Below the pieces are notes generated by a model. The model ran no database searches and was not told where the DNA came from. It saw nothing but the letters and a program-made list of their open reading frames with translations. Both the position numbers and the translations under genes were made by a program. Positions 8,775 through 18,159 of a DNA stretch of 33,544 nt are shown piece after piece. The stretch comes from Candidatus Moranbacteria bacterium GW2011_GWC2_37_8 (GTDB lineage: Bacteria > Patescibacteriota > Minisyncoccia > Moranbacterales > GWC2-37-73). The stretch's first letter is position 1. Each line of letters starts with the position of its first letter. Location: assembly GCA_000992165.1 (NCBI GenBank), contig LBTS01000007.1, positions 1 through 33,544 of the forward strand, in the 5' to 3' direction.

Positions 8775-9581
8775 ATGATTAACAAAAAAATCGCTAGTGA
8801 AGTCGCAGTTGGAACTGTTCTTATTCTTGCAATCGCAATCGGTGGAATTTTTTGGGCGCAAAATGAGAAAGACGCTGTAATAAATAATCAACAAATAGTA
8901 ATCAACGATGAGATTCAAAAACCAGCTGAGAAAAAAGAAGTTGCTTGCACAATGGAAGTCAAGCTCTGCGATGACGGCTCATTTGTCAGCCGAACCGGAC
9001 CGAACTGTGAATTCGCAGAGTGCTCGATAATTAATGCATACAGAAATGACAAATTTGGTTTCGAGTTTCGATATCCATCGGATTTTAAAATCACAGTTGA
9101 TGATTATACTGATTCAGAACTTTTGAAAAACAAGGATAAGGTTCTTGTGTATGTTGATGAAGCCAACGCAAAAGATGGTGATATATTTCTGGATTTAAGA
9201 ATGGATAAATTCCAACCACTCGAAGACAATTCAAAATTGAAAGTCATGACTGGCTATTGGTACCAACTACGAGTTACTAAGACTTCAATTGCTGAGATTG
9301 ATAAATATATCAGTGTATGGGAGCGTAAATTTAAGCAAAATGGAGGTGGTGTAGTTGATTCCCGGAGTCTTCTTGGGGTTCAGGACGTGGTCATAGGTGG
9401 CATTAATGCTAAGAAACTTTCATTTGATGGTAGTAATTTAGTTGTATCATCAATTATATTTATAAGAGATGGTTATGCTTATGATTTAGATTTGAATACA
9501 TTCGATTTGGATGACATTGAAATTGTAAAGTCAACGGCATTGTTCAATGAAACAGTTTCAACCTTTAGATTTGTGAAATAG
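8775..9581 (+). CDS. Membrane-anchored extracytoplasmic protein with a short Cys-rich motif
   Basis: N-terminal TM (VAVGTVLILAIAIGGIFWA) then CTMEVKLCDDGSFVSRTGPNCEFAEC. Confidence 0.65.
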   Translation: MINKKIASEVAVGTVLILAIAIGGIFWAQNEKDAVINNQQIVINDEIQKPAEKKEVACTMEVKLCDDGSFVSRTGPNCEFAECSIINAYRNDKFGFEFRYPSDFKITVDDYTDSELLKNKDKVLVYVDEANAKDGDIFLDLRMDKFQPLEDNSKLKVMTGYWYQLRVTKTSIAEIDKYISVWERKFKQNGGGVVDSRSLLGVQDVVIGGINAKKLSFDGSNLVVSSIIFIRDGYAYDLDLNTFDLDDIEIVKSTALFNETVSTFRFVK

Positions 9582-9653
9582 CCTTATCTGAGCCAAGAAA
9601 CTGCATTTCTAAGAAGCTAAGAAGCTAATGCCTAAAAAGCTCGCTATTAAGCC

Positions 9654-9681
9654 TTGACAAATATTCTTACTCGTGTAGAAT
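9654..9681 (+). promoter_or_regulatory. Sigma-70-like promoter upstream of tuf
   Basis: TTGACA (9654-9659)-N16-TAGAAT (9676-9681). Confidence 0.7.
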
Positions 9682-9824
9682 AATCAAGTATCTGATTTCC
9701 AAAAAAGGAATTTTTGAATTTGCTTTTCGAGGTAAATTCATGTAAAATATTTTAATAAGTCATCTTTAAACAATCGCACTCCTGGGTGAAAATAATCCAG
9801 GCGGAAAGCGAAAAAACAACCAAT

Positions 9825-10979
9825 ATGGCAGTAGCAAAGTTTGAACGAACTAAACCACATGTAAACGTTGGAACAATCGGACACGTTGACCACGGCAAGA
9901 CAACTTTGACCGCGGCTATTCTTCATGGTCAATCAAAGAAAGGATTTGCAAAGGAAAGAGGAGTTGGTGAAATCGACAACGCTCCAGAAGAAAGAGAACG
10001 TGGAATCACTATTGCTACTTCACATTGCGAATACGAATCTGATACTCGTCACTACGCTCATGTTGATTGTCCAGGTCATGCTGACTACATCAAGAACATG
10101 ATTACTGCTACTGATGGTCCTATGCCTCAGACACGTGAACACATCTTGCTTGCAAAACAAATTGGTGTTCCTGCAATCGTAGTTTTCATCAATAAGGTTG
10201 ATATGGTTGATGATGAAGAACTTATCGAGCTTGTAGAAGCTGAAGTTCGTGAACTTCTTTCAAAATATGAATTCGATGGAGACAATGCTGCTGTGATTCG
10301 TGGATCAGCTACTCAAGCTTTGGCTGCTGCTTCTGCTGACGACGCTGCTTTGAAACCAATCTATGATTTGATGACTGCTCTTGACGAAAAAATTCCTGAA
10401 CCTGTTCGTGAAACAGAAAAACCTTTCCTTATGCCAATCGAAGATATCTTCTCAATTGAAGGTCGCGGAACAGTGGTAACAGGAAGAATCGAAGGAGGAA
10501 CAATCAACATCAATGAAGAAGTTGAAATCGTTGGTCTTCGTCCAACAGCTAAAACTGTTGTTACTGGAATCGAAATGTTCAACAAGTCACTTGATAAAGG
10601 ACAAGCTGGAGACAACGCTGGACTTTTGATTCGCGGAATTAAGAAAGAAGATGTTGAACGCGGACAAGTTTTGGCTAAACCAGGTTCAATCACTCCTCAC
10701 ACTGAATTCGAAGGTGAAATCTATATTCTAACAAAAGAAGAAGGCGGACGTCACACTCCATTCTTCAAAGGATACAAACCACAATTCTACATCCGAACAA
10801 CTGATGTAACTGGAGAAGTTATTCTTCCAGAAGGAACTGAAATGGTTATGCCTGGAGACACTATCAACCTTGTGATCAAATTGATTGCACCAGTCGCTAT
10901 GGCTGAAGGAATGCGCTTCGCAATCCGTGAAGGTGGAAAGACTGTAGGTGCTGGAGTTGCAACAAAGATCATCAAGTAA
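9825..10979 (+). CDS. tuf: Elongation factor Tu with apparent 13-aa in-frame deletion in the G domain
   Basis: [29 protein letters not shown]; reads [13 protein letters not shown] where EF-Tu normally has [26 protein letters not shown]. Start set at [16 protein letters not shown]. Confidence 0.93.
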   Translation: MAVAKFERTKPHVNVGTIGHVDHGKTTLTAAILHGQSKKGFAKERGVGEIDNAPEERERGITIATSHCEYESDTRHYAHVDCPGHADYIKNMITATDGPMPQTREHILLAKQIGVPAIVVFINKVDMVDDEELIELVEAEVRELLSKYEFDGDNAAVIRGSATQALAAASADDAALKPIYDLMTALDEKIPEPVRETEKPFLMPIEDIFSIEGRGTVVTGRIEGGTININEEVEIVGLRPTAKTVVTGIEMFNKSLDKGQAGDNAGLLIRGIKKEDVERGQVLAKPGSITPHTEFEGEIYILTKEEGGRHTPFFKGYKPQFYIRTTDVTGEVILPEGTEMVMPGDTINLVIKLIAPVAMAEGMRFAIREGGKTVGAGVATKIIK

Positions 10980-11002
10980 TTGATTTCTTTCGAGTAAACC
11001 TA

Positions 11003-11031
11003 GCAGGCATGAGAGCTTTTCTCATGCCTGC
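11003..11031. promoter_or_regulatory. Perfect 12-bp hairpin in tuf-rpsJ intergenic region, no U-tract
   Basis: GCAGGCATGAGA-GCTTT-TCTCATGCCTGC. Confidence 0.75.
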
Positions 11032-11123
11032 GAATGTTCACTAGAAATGTGTACAAACTAGTAAATTTGTTCTCGCTTCTGAAGCGAAAACTGATGTTAA
11101 TATCATTTATCATATAGACTAAG

Positions 11124-11462
11124 ATGGCAGCGAAAAAAACAGACATCGAACAATCATCATCCACCAGAATCAGAATCAAGATTAAGGCGTATGACAACAA
11201 AGTTATCGATCAGTCAGCACGTAAAATTGTGGAAACTGCTGAAAGAAGCGGATCAAGAATTACCGGTCCAGTTCCTCTTCCAACAGAAATTCACAAAGTT
11301 ACTGTTAACAAGTCAACTTTTGTCTACAAGGATGCACGAGATCAGTACGAGATGAGAATTCACAAACGTCTTATTGATATTTGGGATCCAACTGCAAAAA
11401 CTATTGAAAATTTGACCAGTCTTGACCTCCCAGCTGGAGTAGACTTGGAGATAAAGATGTAG
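11124..11462 (+). CDS. rpsJ: 30S ribosomal protein S10
   Basis: [35 protein letters not shown]. Confidence 0.96.
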   Translation: MAAKKTDIEQSSSTRIRIKIKAYDNKVIDQSARKIVETAERSGSRITGPVPLPTEIHKVTVNKSTFVYKDARDQYEMRIHKRLIDIWDPTAKTIENLTSLDLPAGVDLEIKM

Positions 11463-11529
11463 GCTTGCATTATTTTAGAAAGTAGTATAGAATTGAAAAG
11501 TTGAAAAAACAGAAAAATGACTAGTTAAA

Positions 11530-11601
11530 GTCCTTCGGGATACTCAATTAGCTAATCCAAGTCAAACTTGGACTATGCTGGCTGAGAGCCAGCTTTTTTT
11601 T
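11530..11601 (+). terminator. Tandem hairpins ending in an intrinsic terminator before rplC (candidate leader/attenuator)
   Basis: CCAAGT-CAA-ACTTGG (11557-11571) then GCTGGCT-GAG-AGCCAGC-T8 (11577-11601); an upstream weak hairpin at AGTCCTTCGGGATACT. Confidence 0.8.
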
Positions 11602-11644
11602 GTACACAATTGAGAATTACCCGTTAAATTTAGTGTTTATTCAT

Positions 11645-12205
11645 ATGAAATACATCCTCGGAAAAAAATTAGGAATGACAACCCTGTATGATAAGGAGAA
11701 AGGAGCATTGAACGTGACTCTGATTGAATGTCATCCAAATACTGTTTCTGTTGTGCGCACAGTTGAAAAAGATGGATATGACGCAGTTCAACTTGAAATC
11801 GCTAAGACAAAGAAAGTTACTCACCGCAAAGAATTCCGTTTGGAAGAAGCTGCAACTGTAGCTACTGGAGATCAGATTTCTATCGATACTTTCCAGATTG
11901 ATGACGAAGTTAACGTGAGTGGTATTGCAAAGGCTAAGGGATTCCAAGGAGTTGTGAAACGACATGGTTTCAAAGGTTCTCCTGCTACTCATGGACACAA
12001 GCATGATCTTCGTGCTCCAGGTTCCATTGGTGCTCAGCAACCACAACATGTTATCAAGGGAAAAAGAATGGCTGGACGCATGGGAGGAAAACGCTCAACA
12101 ATGAAAAATGTGAAAGTTGTATATATTGATACCGAAAAGAATGTGCTTGCAGTTCTAGGAGCTGTGCCAGGAGTAGTCGGTAGAATCGTTGAAATTAGAG
12201 GATAA
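11645..12205 (+). CDS. rplC: 50S ribosomal protein L3
   Basis: LGKKLGMTTLYD, GFQGVVKRHGFKG..ATHGHKHDLRAPGSIG, GKRMAGRMGG. Confidence 0.96.
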   Translation: MKYILGKKLGMTTLYDKEKGALNVTLIECHPNTVSVVRTVEKDGYDAVQLEIAKTKKVTHRKEFRLEEAATVATGDQISIDTFQIDDEVNVSGIAKAKGFQGVVKRHGFKGSPATHGHKHDLRAPGSIGAQQPQHVIKGKRMAGRMGGKRSTMKNVKVVYIDTEKNVLAVLGAVPGVVGRIVEIRG

Positions 12206-12251
12206 TTTGGATTAGAAAATTAGGTTTTAGAAATTAGAATTGAACAATATT

Positions 12252-12878
12252 ATGGCTACAATTGCTATCCACAATCAAGAAGGAAAGAAAATAGAGGATT
12301 TGAACATTTCAGATGCTGTCTTTGGAGTGCCTGCTAATAATGAACTTCTTCATCAAGTGTTCATGGTCATGGCTGGCAATCAAAGAAATCCGATTGCTCA
12401 TACAAAAGATAAAAGTGAAGTTGCTGGATCAGGAAAGAAACCTTTCAAACAAAAGGGAACTGGATCTGCTAGACAAGGGCAAAAGAGAAATCCTGTAATG
12501 AAAGGTGGAGGTGTAGCATTTGGACCAACAAACGAAAGAAATTTCAAGAGAGATTTAAATAAGAAAATGAAGCAAAAAGCTGTTAGAATTGCGCTTAGTG
12601 AAAAACTTCGCTCAGGAACTTTGATTGCTATTGATTCATTGGAACTGAAAGAAGCCAAGACTAAGGCATTCGTTCAAGTTTTGAAGAAATTGGAAATTGC
12701 TGGAAAGGTTTTAGTTGCGTTTTCAGGGGAGGAATTGGCAACAACAATAGTTAGCCGTAATATCCCAAAAACATTGAATGTTGAAACGAAAGATTTGAAT
12801 GTAATGGACTTGCTTAATAACAAGTACTTACTACTAAGTAAAAAATCTATTGCGTTTTTGGAAGAAAAATTTCAATAA
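12252..12878 (+). CDS. rplD: 50S ribosomal protein L4
   Basis: KPFKQKGTGSARQGQKRNPVMKGGGVAFGP; ATG chosen within ORF 12240. Confidence 0.94.
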   Translation: MATIAIHNQEGKKIEDLNISDAVFGVPANNELLHQVFMVMAGNQRNPIAHTKDKSEVAGSGKKPFKQKGTGSARQGQKRNPVMKGGGVAFGPTNERNFKRDLNKKMKQKAVRIALSEKLRSGTLIAIDSLELKEAKTKAFVQVLKKLEIAGKVLVAFSGEELATTIVSRNIPKTLNVETKDLNVMDLLNNKYLLLSKKSIAFLEEKFQ

Positions 12879-12976
12879 ACACGAATCGACACGAATAGCA
12901 GCACGAATAACCTCAAATGAATACAAATAATTAGTGTCAATTAGGAATTTATTAGTGTAATTAGTGATTTATATAC
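12879..12976. repeat. Convergent short-repeat element, family C
   Basis: Left arm CACGAAT words, right arm TTAGTGT/ATTAGTGA words ending just before the rplW start. Confidence 0.75.
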
Positions 12977-12978
12977 AT

Positions 12979-13386
12979 ATGGCAGTAATAGAAGAGAAAA
13001 AAGAAGAAGTTTCAGAAGTTGTAGCTAAAGCTGCGCCCAAAAAGGCTAGTAAAAAAGCGGTTACAAAGAAGGAAACTGCAATAGAAGCTTGCGAGCATGC
13101 TGACATTGCTTACAAGGTTTTGGTAGAGCCTTGGGTGACTGAAAAAACTCATGCTGCTATGGCTGATAATAAATACACTTTCAAAGTTACTAAAGCTGCA
13201 ACAAAGATGCAGGTTAAAAGAGCTATTGAAGGGATGTACAAAGTGAAAGTTGAAAAAGTGACTGTTGTGAATGTATTGGCAAAGAAGCGTGCTTATGGAC
13301 GCCATGAAGGAAAGATTGCAGGATTCAAAAAAGCAACATTGACATTGAAAAAAGGAGATAAGATCGAGTTTTTCCAAGGAGCATAA
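12979..13386 (+). CDS. rplW: 50S ribosomal protein L23 with N-terminal extension
   Basis: PWVTEKTHAAMADNKYTFKV...VKRAIEGMYKVKVEKVTVVN. Confidence 0.93.
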   Translation: MAVIEEKKEEVSEVVAKAAPKKASKKAVTKKETAIEACEHADIAYKVLVEPWVTEKTHAAMADNKYTFKVTKAATKMQVKRAIEGMYKVKVEKVTVVNVLAKKRAYGRHEGKIAGFKKATLTLKKGDKIEFFQGA

Positions 13387-13482
13387 AAATAACTAATAAC
13401 AAATAACTAATAACTAACAACAGGCGATTGATAAATTCAAAAACGAAAGTTATAAGTTATAAGTTGTAAGTGATAAGTAAAT
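13387..13482. repeat. Convergent heptamer element, family A
   Basis: Left (TAACTAA)n; right GTTATAA GTTATAA GTTGTAA GTGATAA GTAAATT; partial reverse complements. Confidence 0.85.
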
Positions 13483-13485
13483 TCT

Positions 13486-14316
13486 ATGGCAATTAAAGTA
13501 TACAAAAAGAATACAGCTGGACGTCGAAACATGTCGATTGTTAAGCCGGATAACCTGACTGATAAAAAGCCAGAGAAATCCCTATTAGCACCGATGACCC
13601 AAAAAGGTGGACGTTCACACGGAAAGATTTCAACTCGTCACCAAGGCGGTGGACACAAGAGACGATATCGATTGGTTGATTTCAAACAACAGAAATTTGA
13701 TATCCCAGGAAAAATCATTGCTATTGAAAAAGATCCAAACCGAAGCGCTTTAATTGCTTTGATTTCATATATTGACGGGGACAAGAAATACATTTTGGCT
13801 ACTGAAGGAATGAAGGCTGATATGCAAATTATGTCAGGTGAGAATGCTCCGATCAAGAAAGGAAACCGAACAGTACTTCGAAATATTCCATCAGGAACTA
13901 TAGTTTCAAATATCGAACTTATTTCAGGAAAGGGTGGACAAATCACTCGCTCAGCCGGAAGCGGAGCAACGCTTATGGCTATCGACGGTAAAATGGCTCA
14001 ACTTAAGATGTCATCTGGTGAAATCAGATTGGTAAGCAAAGAATGCTACGCATCTATCGGACGAGTAAGTAATTTCGAACATAGTGCTGAAACTCTTGGA
14101 AAGGCTGGAAGAAATCGTTGGAAAGGAAAGAGACCGGAAGTTCGCGGTTCAGCTATGAACCCTGTAGATCATCCACATGGAGGAGGAGAAGGACGTCAAG
14201 GAATCGGTCTGAAACATCCTAAGACTCCATGGGGTAAACCTGCTCTTGGAAAGAAGACTCGAAAGAAGAATAGATATAGCGATAAATTTATTGTAAAACG
14301 AAGGATTAAGAAATAG
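13486..14316 (+). CDS. rplB: 50S ribosomal protein L2
   Basis: GRSHGKISTRHQGGGHKRRYR..., MNPVDHPHGGGEGR. Confidence 0.97.
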   Translation: MAIKVYKKNTAGRRNMSIVKPDNLTDKKPEKSLLAPMTQKGGRSHGKISTRHQGGGHKRRYRLVDFKQQKFDIPGKIIAIEKDPNRSALIALISYIDGDKKYILATEGMKADMQIMSGENAPIKKGNRTVLRNIPSGTIVSNIELISGKGGQITRSAGSGATLMAIDGKMAQLKMSSGEIRLVSKECYASIGRVSNFEHSAETLGKAGRNRWKGKRPEVRGSAMNPVDHPHGGGEGRQGIGLKHPKTPWGKPALGKKTRKKNRYSDKFIVKRRIKK

Positions 14317-14371
14317 TTAAAATGATTAATTGGTTTCGATCAATTAACCAATCAACTACTCAATTAAAATT

Positions 14372-14716
14372 ATGTCACGAAGTTTAAAAAAAGGACCATA
14401 CGTAGACCCGAGAGTAATGAAGAAAGTTTTGAATGCTAAACCTACAGATGGAACAATCAAAACTTGGTCACGTGCTTGCACGATTGCTCCTGAGATGATT
14501 GGTTTCACATTTGGAGTTCATAATGGTCGCCAACACACAGCTGTATATGTAACTGAAGAAATGGTTGGACACAGACTTGGAGAATTTGCACCTACACGTA
14601 AATTCAACCGTCATGGAGGTAAGATGCAGAAAGAAATTGAACAAGCAGCTAAGCAGAAACAACAAGACGCAGCCAAAGCCGCAAAAAGTGACGGCGCAGG
14701 AGCAAAGAAGAAATAA
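14372..14716 (+). CDS. rpsS: 30S ribosomal protein S19
   Basis: [41 protein letters not shown]. Confidence 0.97.
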   Translation: MSRSLKKGPYVDPRVMKKVLNAKPTDGTIKTWSRACTIAPEMIGFTFGVHNGRQHTAVYVTEEMVGHRLGEFAPTRKFNRHGGKMQKEIEQAAKQKQQDAAKAAKSDGAGAKKK

Positions 14717-14812
14717 TAATAGTAGTCCATAAAGTCCTAAAGTCTATAAAGTTAAAAGCTAAAAGCATTGACTTGAAAGACTTGAAAGACTTGAAAGACT
14801 TTTGACTAATAC
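14717..14812. repeat. Convergent short-repeat element, family B
   Basis: Left AGTCCATAAAGTCC..., GCATT centre, right (GACTTGAAA)n GACTTTTGACTAA into rplV start. Confidence 0.85.
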
Positions 14813-14814
14813 AT

Positions 14815-15387
14815 ATGAAAGTAATAGCATCACTCAAAAATTTAAGAACATCTCCTCGTAAAGTACGTCTTGTTACCAACAGTATTGTTGGAATGAACGC
14901 AAGCGCAGCTTTGGTGCAATTACAACATGTTGTAAAAAAGACTAGCGAGCCAATGGAGAAATTGCTCAACAGCGCTTTGGCTAATGCTGAAAACAACTTT
15001 GGTCTTGATAAAGACAATATGTATGTTAGCAGTGTATTAGTAGGTGAAGGTGCAAAATTGAAAAGATGGCTTCCTAGAGCTCAAGGACGAGCAACACTTT
15101 TGCTGAAAAGAACTTCACACATCAAATTGGAACTGGAAGAAAGAATCGAAGGAAAGAATAAGAAAACCAAGCAGCAATTAGATAAGGAGAAGGCAGATAG
15201 AGAAGCAGCTAGAACTAAAGCAATGAAAGAGGCTGTAGCTGAAGCATCAAAAGAAGAAGCTGAAAATGAAGATAAGGTTGCTGAAAAGGCTCCTGCTGCA
15301 AAGACTACTAAAAAAAGAGAAACTGCAGCAAAAACAGGACAGGACAATGGTTTCTTGAAGAAGGTTTTTCAAAGGAAATCAGCATAG
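14815..15387 (+). CDS. rplV: 50S ribosomal protein L22 with charged C-terminal extension
   Basis: RTSPRKVRLV, PRAQGRATLLLKRTSHI; then Lys/Glu/Ala-rich tail ending NGFLKKVFQRKSA. Confidence 0.94.
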   Translation: MKVIASLKNLRTSPRKVRLVTNSIVGMNASAALVQLQHVVKKTSEPMEKLLNSALANAENNFGLDKDNMYVSSVLVGEGAKLKRWLPRAQGRATLLLKRTSHIKLELEERIEGKNKKTKQQLDKEKADREAARTKAMKEAVAEASKEEAENEDKVAEKAPAAKTTKKRETAAKTGQDNGFLKKVFQRKSA

Positions 15388-15470
15388 TTAACTAACAACA
15401 CATAACTAATAACTTATAACAAAAAACGCATTAGTTGTGAGTTATAAGTAATAAGTGATAAGTAAATTTT
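15388..15470. repeat. Convergent heptamer element, family A
   Basis: TAACTAA CAACACA TAACTAA TAACTTA / GTTGTGA GTTATAA GTAATAA GTGATAA. Confidence 0.85.
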
Positions 15471-15471
15471 T

Positions 15472-16122
15472 ATGGGACATAAAGTCAATCCAACAGGGCT
15501 GCGCTTAGGAATCACTACCACATGGAAATCAAGGTGGTTTGCTGGCAAAGATTACACTAAAAAACTCAAAGAAGATGTTCAGGTTCGAGAGTTTGTTATG
15601 AAAAAGTGGAAATCTGCTGCAATCGCTGATGTGGAAATTGAAAGAAGCTCAAATATATTGAAATTGATTATAAAGACATCTCGTCCTGGAGTATTAATCG
15701 GAAGAGGTGGTACTGGAATCGGCGACATGAGTGCTGCAATCAAGAAGCAATTTTTCGCAGGAAAAAAGATAGATCTTAAAATTGAAGCTCAGGAAGTTAG
15801 ACAATTTGAAGAGAATGCTTCATTAGTAGCTCAGAATGTTGCTGAACAACTTGAAAAACGCGTTCCATTCCGAAGAATTTTGAAATCAATGTTGGATCAA
15901 GTTGAAAAGAATAAAAATATTAAGGGAGTTAAGATTGAAGTGTCTGGTCGTTTGGGTGGAGCTGAAATGTCACGAAGAGAGTGGCTTTCAAGAGGAACAG
16001 TTCCTCTTCACACCTTGAGAGCTGATATTGATTTCGCAAAAGCAACCGCATTCACAACTTATGGAGCTATTGGTGTTAAGACCTGGCTATATAAGGGAGA
16101 AGTATTTAATAAAGAAGATTAA
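15472..16122 (+). CDS. rpsC: 30S ribosomal protein S3
   Basis: MGHKVNPTGLRLGI, PGVLIGRGGTGI, GRLGGAEMSRREWLSRGTVPLHTLRADIDF. Confidence 0.97.
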   Translation: MGHKVNPTGLRLGITTTWKSRWFAGKDYTKKLKEDVQVREFVMKKWKSAAIADVEIERSSNILKLIIKTSRPGVLIGRGGTGIGDMSAAIKKQFFAGKKIDLKIEAQEVRQFEENASLVAQNVAEQLEKRVPFRRILKSMLDQVEKNKNIKGVKIEVSGRLGGAEMSRREWLSRGTVPLHTLRADIDFAKATAFTTYGAIGVKTWLYKGEVFNKED

Positions 16123-16234
16123 GAATCGTTTATTGTCTAGCGTAGTGAGTGAAATGAGAGAGTACTTTCATTTCCGAGCGAGCGACGACAACAAGTATTT
16201 ATATTTACATTTTGATTAGTCTACGCATATGTTG

Positions 16235-16639
16235 ATGCCCAAAAAAGTTAAACACAGAAAAATACACCGAGGCGGAGAAATCCGAGGAGTTGCAACTAAA
16301 GGCAATACGGTAAGTTTCGGAAGTTTTGGCCTAAAGGCAACAACTTCAGGACTTATCTCTGCTCGTCAGATTGAAGCTGCTCGTAGAGCAATGACCCGTT
16401 ACGTAAAAAGAGGTGGAAAGATTTGGATTAGAATTTTCCCAGATAAGCCAATGACTAAAAAGGGAGATGAAACTCCCATGGGTAAGGGAAAAGGTAGTGT
16501 TGATCATTTCGTAGCAAAGACCAAGCAAGGAAGAGTTTTGTTTGAGATGGATGGTATAGCGCAGTCAGTTGCGAAAGAAGCTATGCGACTTGCCTCACAC
16601 AAGCTCAATGTAAAAACGAAATTTGTAGTTAAGGAATAA
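16235..16639 (+). CDS. rplP: 50S ribosomal protein L16
   Basis: [39 protein letters not shown]; start at MPKKVKHRK or MLMPKK (16229). Confidence 0.95.
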   Translation: MPKKVKHRKIHRGGEIRGVATKGNTVSFGSFGLKATTSGLISARQIEAARRAMTRYVKRGGKIWIRIFPDKPMTKKGDETPMGKGKGSVDHFVAKTKQGRVLFEMDGIAQSVAKEAMRLASHKLNVKTKFVVKE

Positions 16640-16657
16640 GAATAGCATATCAATTAT

Positions 16658-16852
16658 ATGAAAATTCAGGAAATTAGAGATTTGAATATTGAGCAGTTAA
16701 AGAAACTCATTGATGAGAAAAGAACTCAGGCAGTGAAGCTCAGATTTGATATCGCTGTACGTCAGCTAAAAAATCATAGACAGTATCGAGCAATTAAGAC
16801 TGATATTGCGAGAATACTTACGATTTTGAAGCAGCGAGCAGACCAAGAATAA
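16658..16852 (+). CDS. rpmC: 50S ribosomal protein L29
   Basis: Short helical L29-like protein in its expected place between L16 and S17. Confidence 0.88.
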   Translation: MKIQEIRDLNIEQLKKLIDEKRTQAVKLRFDIAVRQLKNHRQYRAIKTDIARILTILKQRADQE

Positions 16853-16940
16853 AGAACTAATAACTCGCAACTAATAACAGATAACAAGAACAACTAAATA
16901 CAATTTGTTATAAGTAATAAGTTGTTAGTAATAAGTTAAA
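16853..16940. repeat. Convergent heptamer element, family A, near-copy of 18068..18155
   Basis: Shares CTAATAACAGAtAACAAGAACAACTaAAT..TTTGTTATAAGTAATAAGTTGTTAGTaATAAGTTAAA with the element before rplE. Confidence 0.9.
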
Positions 16941-16946
16941 ATATAT

Positions 16947-17189
16947 ATGACGAACACGACTAAAAAATTATCAAAGAAAAAGGGAGTAGTTGTTAGTGAC
17001 GCAATGAATAAGACTATTGTGGTTGCAGTTCAAACACTTAAAACTCATCCTAAATATTTGAAGAAATATCGTTCAACTAAGAATTATAAGGTTCACGATG
17101 AAGAGAACAAATTCAAAAAAGGTGAAACAGTTGAATTCGTTCAGTGCAAACCTCTAAGTAAAGATAAGAGTCACACAGTAATCGCGTAA
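16947..17189 (+). CDS. rpsQ: 30S ribosomal protein S17
   Basis: GVVVSDAMNKTIVVAVQTLKTHPKYLKKYRSTKNYKVHDE. Confidence 0.94.
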   Translation: MTNTTKKLSKKKGVVVSDAMNKTIVVAVQTLKTHPKYLKKYRSTKNYKVHDEENKFKKGETVEFVQCKPLSKDKSHTVIA

Positions 17190-17194
17190 ATAAT

Positions 17195-17285
17195 TGCAGT
17201 CCATAAAGCTGAAAGTCGCAAAGTCTATAAAGCAGAGATGCATTGACTTGAAAGACTTGAAGGACTTGATAGACTTTTGACTAAA
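17195..17285. repeat. Convergent short-repeat element, family B
   Basis: GCAGTCCATAAAG...GATGCATTGACTTGAAAGACTTGAAGGACTTGATAGACTTTTGACTAAAATATATG. Confidence 0.87.
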
Positions 17286-17289
17286 ATAT

Positions 17290-17655
17290 ATGATTCAGGC
17301 AGAAACAAAATTGAAGGCAGCTGATAATTCAGGCGCAAAAGTCATTGAGTGCTTCAAGGTGCTTGGTGGTTCACGCAGACGATATGCTTCTGTTGGAGAT
17401 ATCATTGTTTGCTCTGTGAAATCCGCTGAACCACGAGGTTTGGTAAAAAAAGGAGATAAGGTTCGTGCAGTGGTTGTTCGCACAAAGAAAGCTATTCGCC
17501 GCAAAGATGGTTCATATATCCGATTTGATGAAAATGCAGCTGTTATCGTGAATGAAAAAGAACCAAAGGGAACTCGTATATTTGGACCAATCGCTAGAGA
17601 GCTCCGAGAAAAAGGATTCTCAAAGATTGTTTCACTTGCTCCTGAGGTTTTGTAA
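17290..17655 (+). CDS. rplN: 50S ribosomal protein L14
   Basis: [40 protein letters not shown]. Confidence 0.97.
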   Translation: MIQAETKLKAADNSGAKVIECFKVLGGSRRRYASVGDIIVCSVKSAEPRGLVKKGDKVRAVVVRTKKAIRRKDGSYIRFDENAAVIVNEKEPKGTRIFGPIARELREKGFSKIVSLAPEVL

Positions 17656-17755
17656 GCACTAATCTGCACGAATCAATGCCACTAATAACACGAATGAGAT
17701 TCAAATTATTAGTGAAAATTAGTGAATTTAATTAGTGAAAATTAGTGATTTATAA
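17656..17755. repeat. Convergent short-repeat element, family C
   Basis: CACTAAT/CACGAAT left words, (AATTAGTGAA)n right words. Confidence 0.85.
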
Positions 17756-17761
17756 AAATAT

Positions 17762-18067
17762 ATGAGAATTAAAAAAGGCGATCTCGTTAAAAAAATTGCA
17801 GGAAAGGATAAGGGTAAGCAAGGGAAAGTTCTTAGAACTGTTCCTAGCGAGGGAAAAATCGTTGTAGAAAAATTGAATATTGTTAAGAAACATCAGAAAG
17901 CTCGCCGAGAAGGTGAACGTGGACAACGAGTAGAAATCGCAGCTCCATTTGATGCATCGAATGCAATGATTGTTTGTCCAGCATGTGGAGCGGCAACTAG
18001 AGTGTCCTACGCATTCGTGGGAGATAAAAAGGTTCGCGTATGTAAGAAATGTAGTAAGGAACTCTAA
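17762..18067 (+). CDS. rplX: 50S ribosomal protein L24
   Basis: IKKGDLVKKIAGKDKGKQGKVLRTVPSEGKIVVEKLNIVKKHQK; C-terminal CPAC..CKKC. Confidence 0.94.
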   Translation: MRIKKGDLVKKIAGKDKGKQGKVLRTVPSEGKIVVEKLNIVKKHQKARREGERGQRVEIAAPFDASNAMIVCPACGAATRVSYAFVGDKKVRVCKKCSKEL

Positions 18068-18155
18068 AAGGACTAATAACCCATAACTAATAACAGACAA
18101 CAAGAACAACTGAATGCATTTTGTTATAAGTAATAAGTTGTTAGTGATAAGTTAA
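18068..18155. repeat. Convergent heptamer element, family A
   Basis: Near-copy of 16853..16940; loop contains TGCATT. Confidence 0.9.
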
Positions 18156-18159
18156 ATAT

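Noticed and set aside
11669-12049. 126-aa minus-strand ORF antisense to rplC
   Set aside because: Low-complexity S/F/C-rich translation, no start signal, overlaps L3
13012-13377. 121-aa minus-strand ORF antisense to rplW
   Set aside because: Antisense to a confident ribosomal protein; no independent support
17295-17669. 124-aa minus-strand ORF antisense to rplN
   Set aside because: Mirrors L14 codons; no homology or regulatory signals
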